Positions 45,601 to 50,238 of a stretch of DNA of 50,238 bases are shown here, piece by piece; position 1 is the first letter of the stretch, and the number at the start of each line of letters is the position of its first letter. The notes under the pieces were generated by a model. It ran no database searches, was not told the origin of the DNA, and worked only from the letters and a program-made list of their open reading frames with translations. A program made the position numbers and the translations under genes. This stretch comes from an uncultured Glaciecola sp. (GTDB lineage Bacteria; Pseudomonadota; Gammaproteobacteria; Enterobacterales; Alteromonadaceae): positions 1 to 50,238 of the forward strand of contig CAJQOP010000087.1 in NCBI GenBank assembly GCA_905479945.1, read 5' to 3'.

Positions 45601-48444
45601 TTAGAAAGTATATGTACCGCTTATGAATAAGCGACGACCTAATACGTCATATACTTCAGGGAAAGTATTTGCTTGCTGTTGCTGATCACCAATTGGTGTT
45701 GGCTCTTCTTCAAACAAGTTATTTACACCGAAGTTAATTCTGAAATCGTCAGAAACTGCATATGCAGCGCTCAAGTCAACATAGTAAGCAGCAGCCAATT
45801 CTGGTACCACGATGTCAGCGCGAACAGCACCGCCATTAGTGATTGAATCGTCATCTACAGGAGACAAGTAACGAAGTAAAGCAGAAACTGTTAACGGACC
45901 AGTACTCCAGTTAGCACGAATATTATACTGGAACTCAGAGCGTGGAATACCACAAGTGTTACCGAATTCACCAGCACATTCGTTAATGGTTGGTAAATCA
46001 GCTACTGGCTGAACGTCAAACTCAGTTAGATAAGTACTTCTGAAGTTCACGCTAATAGTAGATGTGTCTTCGTAAATACCAAAGTTAACGTCAGTTGTAT
46101 AGTTAACGTTAAAATCGACACCCTTAGTACTAATGTTAGCAATGTTTTCATTTAGCACGTTAACAACATTTACGTTACCATCTGGACGACGTTGAATCGC
46201 TTGACAGAAAGGACTAGCAAGGTCTTTAACTTGGTTGTAACAGATATCTAATACGTTATCTACACCACCACCCAATACAGAGATAGCATCTTCAATTTCA
46301 ATACTGAAATAATCGATTGTTACGTCTAAGCCTTCCATTGGTTCGAAAATCAAACCAACAGTAACAGTATCAGACGTTTCTTCTTGAAGGTCTGGGTTAC
46401 CACCAAATAAGCCTTCAATCTGACCATTCGCTTGAGTAAATACGCCCACTTGACCAGCTGGAACACCAGTAGCTTGACATAATGCTACGTCAGTATCACC
46501 TGAGATACCGGCAACAGAACATGGATCAGTTGCTGCAGGGAAACCATTAGCTTGACCTAAGAATAACTCAGATACGTTTGGAGCACGCACAGCGCGCTGA
46601 ACACCAAGACGAAGACCAACAGTCTCTGTAGGCTTGAAGTTCAATGCTGTTGCGAAAGAAGTTACCGCACCAATGTTTGAGTAATCTGACGAACGTACAG
46701 CACCCCATACACTAAGCTCTTCTGCATAGTCTTGACCAGATAAAATTGGAATCGAAATTTCAGCGAAATATTCGTTAGAGCTATAAGAACCTATAGTTGC
46801 ACGACCTGCGTTGAATCCAAGTACGTCACCAGAAGACAAGAAAGTATCTGGACGGAAAGTAGATTCATCACGACGACGTTCAAAACCAAAAGCAACACTA
46901 ATTGCTTCTGTAGCGCCTGGTAATGTAAATGGAAGTTCACCTGCAACAGACGCTAAAAATACGTTTTGTTCGATATTCGTTATGTTAGTTGCACCAACGT
47001 TAACAAAATCGATCGCCGCTTGTGAGATGTTGCCTGCACCAAAGATGTTTAATGGAGCACAGCCACCAGAAGTGTCTTGACAAGCAAGGCCATCATCAGT
47101 AACAAGAACCGCTTGACGGAAGCGAGAATCAGAAACATCGTTGTTCAATGTATTTGATTGATCAAGGATTGAACGACTGAAATATACATCATATGACCAG
47201 AAATCGTTAATGTCGCCATCAACACCAACTAGCATACGGAATGCGGTACGTGTATCAATTGATTGACGTGAACCGTTCTCAACCATACGACGACCAATGA
47301 AACCAAATTCAGCGTTGTCGTCACCGTCGATAACACCGTCACCATTTGTGTCAATACGTTCGCCGTCAAGCGCTGTCTGTACACCAGCACCAAAGAATGG
47401 GCTGTCTGGGTTAACTTCTACAGTGCCTAAGAAAGCTGGTGTAGGTGCTAATTCTTGTGGGATTTCGTTACGAACGAAAGTTATCTCTCCGTACAAGCGC
47501 GCGTTATCAGCTAAGTAATAATGAGCAAAAGCTTGTGCTGTATGACGAGACTGTGGCAACTGAAGGAAGTTATCAGGTGCGTAGTTAAAGCGGTCAGCAG
47601 GATCAACGAACGCACGACCTGTGCCATCTGGCTCAAACGTACCTAATACATCACCGTTTGGAAGCGTTGGGCCACCAAAAATACGTGTTCCTGGAATACC
47701 AGAAGAACCACCAGGTACTAACACACCGCCACTTTCAGTAAGTGCTACATCAGAAAAACTACGGTCAGCTTGGAAAATAGGCTTACGCTCTGAATAACCC
47801 ATATAAACTACTGCGTTACCTTTACCGTCTGCAAAGTTACCACCCATAGTAATATCGAAGTTATACTTCGCGCCGTCACCTTCACCAGTAACGTCATATA
47901 GTGCTGACATTTCAACACCTTCAAAATCGTCAACTAGGTTGAAGTTAACAACACCACCAAGAGCGTCAGAACCGTATACTGCAGAAGCACCACCGGTAAT
48001 GATTTCAACGTTCTCAATTAAGCTTGCAGGAATAGTGTTTAGATCGACCACACCATCTTGACGAGATGGAACCCAACGACGACCATTTACTAGTACCAAT
48101 GTACGAGCAGTACCAACACCACGAAGGTTAACAGTAGCAGTACCGTCACCTGGGTTGTTTGAAGCTGGACCAAATGCTGGCAAAGTTGAAGGCAACTCTG
48201 CTAATTTTTGCTCGATGTTTAAGTTACCTGAAATATCAAATTCGAAATCTGATACTTCAACAACTGGAGTAACTGAAGTTAGATTTGCACGCTTTAGACG
48301 TGAACCAACGACCTGAATTTTTTCGACAGCCTCAACACCATCCGCTTCCTGTGCAACAACACTTGTTGAAACACCAGCAGTAGTGGCAGCACCGAACAAA
48401 CAGGCCAATTTAACTGACTTTGCTAGTTTTGAATTTGTAAACAT
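45601..48444 (-). CDS. TonB-dependent outer-membrane receptor, 947 residues
   Basis: The protein has a signal peptide (KLACLFGAATTAGVSTSVVAQ), a TonB-box region EKIQVVGSRLKRAN, a plug with TLVLVNGRRWVPSRQ and VEIITGGASAVYGSDALGGVVNF, and a beta barrel ending in FISGTYTF. This type is abundant in Alteromonadales and imports sugars, peptides or other large substrates; the ligand is not evident. It contains two cysteine pairs (DGLACQDTSGGCAP and others) in loops. GGGAGAC is a strong ribosome site. A promoter and a structured leader precede it. The adjacent oxygenase/methyltransferase/SapC group may act on it or its cargo. Confidence 0.93.
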   Translation of the reverse strand: MFTNSKLAKSVKLACLFGAATTAGVSTSVVAQEADGVEAVEKIQVVGSRLKRANLTSVTPVVEVSDFEFDISGNLNIEQKLAELPSTLPAFGPASNNPGDGTATVNLRGVGTARTLVLVNGRRWVPSRQDGVVDLNTIPASLIENVEIITGGASAVYGSDALGGVVNFNLVDDFEGVEMSALYDVTGEGDGAKYNFDITMGGNFADGKGNAVVYMGYSERKPIFQADRSFSDVALTESGGVLVPGGSSGIPGTRIFGGPTLPNGDVLGTFEPDGTGRAFVDPADRFNYAPDNFLQLPQSRHTAQAFAHYYLADNARLYGEITFVRNEIPQELAPTPAFLGTVEVNPDSPFFGAGVQTALDGERIDTNGDGVIDGDDNAEFGFIGRRMVENGSRQSIDTRTAFRMLVGVDGDINDFWSYDVYFSRSILDQSNTLNNDVSDSRFRQAVLVTDDGLACQDTSGGCAPLNIFGAGNISQAAIDFVNVGATNITNIEQNVFLASVAGELPFTLPGATEAISVAFGFERRRDESTFRPDTFLSSGDVLGFNAGRATIGSYSSNEYFAEISIPILSGQDYAEELSVWGAVRSSDYSNIGAVTSFATALNFKPTETVGLRLGVQRAVRAPNVSELFLGQANGFPAATDPCSVAGISGDTDVALCQATGVPAGQVGVFTQANGQIEGLFGGNPDLQEETSDTVTVGLIFEPMEGLDVTIDYFSIEIEDAISVLGGGVDNVLDICYNQVKDLASPFCQAIQRRPDGNVNVVNVLNENIANISTKGVDFNVNYTTDVNFGIYEDTSTISVNFRSTYLTEFDVQPVADLPTINECAGEFGNTCGIPRSEFQYNIRANWSTGPLTVSALLRYLSPVDDDSITNGGAVRADIVVPELAAAYYVDLSAAYAVSDDFRINFGVNNLFEEEPTPIGDQQQQANTFPEVYDVLGRRLFISGTYTF

Positions 48445-48465
48445 TTATGTCTCCCTGGACACCAT

Positions 48466-48479
48466 GAACTCGCGAGTTC
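48466..48479. repeat. Perfect 14-base palindrome in the receptor leader
   Basis: GAACTCGCGAGTTC is a perfect inverted repeat, 22-35 bases before the receptor start and between the likely promoter and the ribosome site. It could be an operator for a dimeric repressor or a small leader hairpin near the ribosome site. Confidence 0.6.
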
Positions 48480-48488
48480 GTGTGAATT

Positions 48489-48504
48489 AACCGTTTAGAC
48501 GGTT
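48489..48504. repeat. Hairpin upstream of the palindrome
   Basis: AACCGTTTAGACGGTT forms a 6-bp stem with loop TTAG, followed by T on the plus strand. In the minus-strand receptor transcript it lies just upstream of the 14-base palindrome, so the leader would carry two stems in tandem. Confidence 0.5.
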
Positions 48505-48540
48505 TTTTATATTGTATGAAGGAATATCCTCACGCTCCCA

Positions 48541-48570
48541 ATTCTATACTCAGTAGGTAAGCGCGGTCAA
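48541..48570 (-). promoter_or_regulatory. Candidate promoter of the large TonB receptor
   Basis: On the minus strand TTGACC (48570-48565) is followed 18 bases later by TAGAAT (48546-48541), five of six matches to each consensus. Transcription would start near 48534, giving a leader of about 90 bases that includes the hairpin and palindrome. Confidence 0.5.
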
Positions 48571-49101
48571 CTTTTCTAAGTACAATTAAGCTTTATTAGG
48601 GAGGCGTGCGCGGGGATAATTGTTTAAAATCCAGCCCATAAACACCTGTGTTTAATTGAAACATCCTAAGAATCAGCAAATAATAGGAGTAAAAATCACA
48701 GATTGCCGCTGAATGGCAAGTTATCCCCTCCTTTAATAATGGTCGTTATTAGCTGTTTTTAGAGGACTTTGCGCCAGCGCCAATCGGTAAAACCATTATT
48801 AAATGTCTAAAGTACGATTATTTTGGTTTTTAGCTTTTCTAAAATAGGCTTATCAATAAAGTCGAAAAAGACTCAATTATTAGGCAAACAAAGAAACAAT
48901 ATAAATTGATTGTTTTTTGAGCAATAAAGTAAGCAACAATGTATTTATATTAATTGAGTATGAGTTTCAAAAAATAATAAGATGTAGAAATCAAATGTAA
49001 ATGCTATTTTTAGTTTAGTAAGTGCAATGGATAGACGTAAGCTGTTATTAATAAATTAAACCAAGTTTTTTAATATTAAGTCGATAACAAGTTGTGGGGG
49101 A
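48571..49101. other. Long gene-free AT-rich stretch
   Basis: About 530 bases with no open frame that looks coding on either strand. TAATAATGGTCGTTATTA at 48735-48752 is a short inverted repeat. The stretch is strongly AT-rich toward 48850-49080, with no recognised RNA or mobile element. Confidence 0.4.
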
Positions 49102-49149
49102 TTGTTGTGGTGATTGTTTTCATGTCGATTTGAAAGCGACCAACAACAA
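49102..49149 (+). repeat. Long inverted repeat upstream of the ComFB-like gene
   Basis: TTGTTGTGG (from 49102) pairs with CCAACAACAA (ending 49149), and inside it GTCG (49124-49127) pairs with CGAC (49137-49140). It ends about 20 bases before the ribosome site AAGGAG, so it may be an RNA structure or an operator. Confidence 0.45.
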
Positions 49150-49179
49150 AGTTAGATTAATAAAATTAAGGAGTTTGAA

Positions 49180-49461
49180 TTGAAATTAGATGATGATATT
49201 CACAATTATTATGAGCATTTAGTGCTAGAGAAAATGGAAGCACTTGGTTTTAATAAAAGTAAAAGCGCTGATTATTTAGCTGACGTTACATGCCTAGTTC
49301 TCAATCAATTGCCACCGAGGTACATTAGGCACGAAGTAGATATGGCATTTTATTTACCGCTTTCTGAACGCAGGCAGATGGAAATGAATGTTACTCATGC
49401 AGTAAATAACGCGAGTAAGTTTTTAGACACCAATCCTAAAATGGAAGCACACGAAGAATAA
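49180..49461 (+). CDS. ComFB-like small protein
   Basis: The 93-residue product resembles the ComFB family (late competence development protein): NYYEHLVLEKMEALGF near the N-terminus, then NQLPPRYIRHEVDMAFYLPLSERRQME in the middle. The function of the family in gammaproteobacteria is not known; some cyanobacterial homologues bind cyclic di-nucleotides. The start is TTG at 49180 with a perfect AAGGAG 6 bases upstream, which strongly supports this weak start codon. It stands alone between the receptor leader and the SRP RNA. Confidence 0.85.
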   Translation: MKLDDDIHNYYEHLVLEKMEALGFNKSKSADYLADVTCLVLNQLPPRYIRHEVDMAFYLPLSERRQMEMNVTHAVNNASKFLDTNPKMEAHEE

Positions 49462-49550
49462 GTTAAGTTGGTCGGAGCCATTAATGACATGCGTGCCTAG
49501 CTTAATTATTTGCGAACGTTAGATTTTGTAGTATGCATTAACTGGGGATT

Positions 49551-49660
49551 GGGTGGCAAGCCCCAGCCACATCTCGGCACATGAGTCGTTCGGTACGGCT
49601 GCTCCCTTCCGGGCCTGACCGAGTTTCCAAATTATCATTGCGAGAGAACCAGAGCTCACC
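49551..49660 (-). ncRNA. ffs: 4.5S RNA of the signal recognition particle
   Basis: On the minus strand the RNA reads from GGTGAGCTCTGGTTCTC through the conserved domain IV (GGTCAGGCCCGGAAGGGAGCAGCC) to GATGTGGCTGGGGCTTGCCACCC. The ends pair (GGTGAGCTC with GGGCTTGCC). It binds Ffh and targets membrane proteins. A TTGACA (49688-49683 on the minus strand) lies upstream as a possible -35, though I see no matching -10. Ends are approximate to a few bases. Confidence 0.94.
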
Positions 49661-49758
49661 ATAGAAACAGTCTTGAACTCACTGTCAAAGAAAGCTTGAA
49701 ATCAAGACGGCGAGAGTATGCCGATTTCTGCGATTACTTGCAACCGCTTCAAAAGAAT

Positions 49759-50238
49759 TTATCTAAATTTTAATTCTGCTAATGAATTTGCTACTTTCGC
49801 TGCCGATAGATTGCTTTTATTTGCTTCGACAAAGATTGTATTCAATGTTTCACCTATTTGATTGAGGTGCGCACGCAAATTGCTTGCGTCACTTTGGATA
49901 CGTTGGTGATAAATGTCGATGATACCGCCCGCATTGATGACGTAGTCTGGTGCATATAAAATACCTTTATTAGCTAATTCAATTCCGATTTCATCGGATT
50001 CCAATTGATTATTGGCTGCACCTGCGATAATTCGGGCGCGAATATGTGCAATATTTTTACTATTAATTGCATTACCAAGAGCGCAAGGGGCAAGCACATC
50101 AACATCCAGTGCATCAATATCTGCGACATTTACTTTGGTCGCGCCCAACTCTTTAACCGCTCTATTTACACCATCCGGAAAAATATCTGCAACATAGAGT
50201 TGCGCTCCCGCACGATGCAAGTGCTCAGCCAAACGAAA
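49759..50238 (-). CDS. Glu/Leu/Phe/Val dehydrogenase, C-terminal part (start outside window)
   Basis: The open frame continues past the window edge, so only the last 159 residues are seen. They cover the NAD-binding domain: HRAGAQLYVADIFPDG, DVDVLAPCALGNAIN, IIAGAANNQLES and APDYVINAGGIIDIYHQ. This pattern fits leucine dehydrogenase-type enzymes that deaminate branched-chain amino acids. Which amino acid is used cannot be told without the N-terminal substrate domain. It ends about 100 bases from the ffs promoter region. Confidence 0.9.
   Translation of the reverse strand, partial: FRLAEHLHRAGAQLYVADIFPDGVNRAVKELGATKVNVADIDALDVDVLAPCALGNAINSKNIAHIRARIIAGAANNQLESDEIGIELANKGILYAPDYVINAGGIIDIYHQRIQSDASNLRAHLNQIGETLNTIFVEANKSNLSAAKVANSLAELKFR

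Noticed and set aside
1..50238. CRISPR arrays, insertion sequences, prophage or toxin-antitoxin modules
   Set aside because: No regularly spaced repeats, transposase or integrase motifs, or paired small toxin and antitoxin genes were seen.

Overview
The window is AT-rich chromosomal DNA from a marine gammaproteobacterium, most likely an Alteromonadales member near Alteromonas, Glaciecola or Paraglaciecola. The evidence is close resemblance to enterobacterial and Vibrio housekeeping proteins (Nth, SodB, RNase T, AroC, RF2), the holD-rimI-prfC gene order, large TonB-dependent receptors, a TtpC/ExbB/ExbD/TonB operon with DUF3450 and TPR partners, MotY next to rnt, and DUF3149 and SapC family proteins. 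I see no insertion sequence, prophage, integrase or CRISPR array. This is from reading alone, with no database search.

Layout. 1-3859: the end of the rnf redox-pump operon (rnfC partial, D, G, E) running by stop/start overlaps into nth. 3945-7415: a small membrane protein, a gene-poor stretch holding a decayed nth fragment, gloA, glpQ and motY. 7641-9943: rnt and an iron/redox group (bfd, grxD, sodB). 10136-16861: MFS transporter, aroC, prmB, smrB, a 42-residue DUF3149 protein, a transglycosylase-like lipoprotein and gshA. 17223-19477: an Hpt protein, an RluA-type pseudouridine synthase and a PanE-like reductase. 19566-27549: translation genes on the minus strand (lysS, prfB with its programmed frameshift, argS, prfC, rimI), with an FMN reductase, holD and tRNA-Trp.

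27619-31618 is a thiamine-salvage operon: a TPP riboswitch precedes an outer-membrane receptor, a YkoF-like thiamine-binding protein, a PnuC/PnuT permease and a thiamine-kinase-like enzyme. These would carry thiamine across both membranes and trap it by phosphorylation. A hotdog thioesterase and tmcA follow.

34818-48444 is the most unusual part. A complete TonB2-type energising operon lies back to back with sapC and a 2OG-Fe(II) oxygenase. These converge, with a 3-base gap, on an operon of a TPR/2OG oxygenase, a methyltransferase and a TPR/AspH-type hydroxylase. Beyond that is a 947-residue TonB-dependent receptor with a structured leader. Three oxygenases from different subfamilies, a methyltransferase, SapC, a receptor and its energising motor sit within about 14 kb, which suggests a receptor-linked modification system of unknown substrate.

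The window ends with a ComFB-like protein, the 4.5S SRP RNA gene and the C-terminal part of a Glu/Leu-type dehydrogenase.
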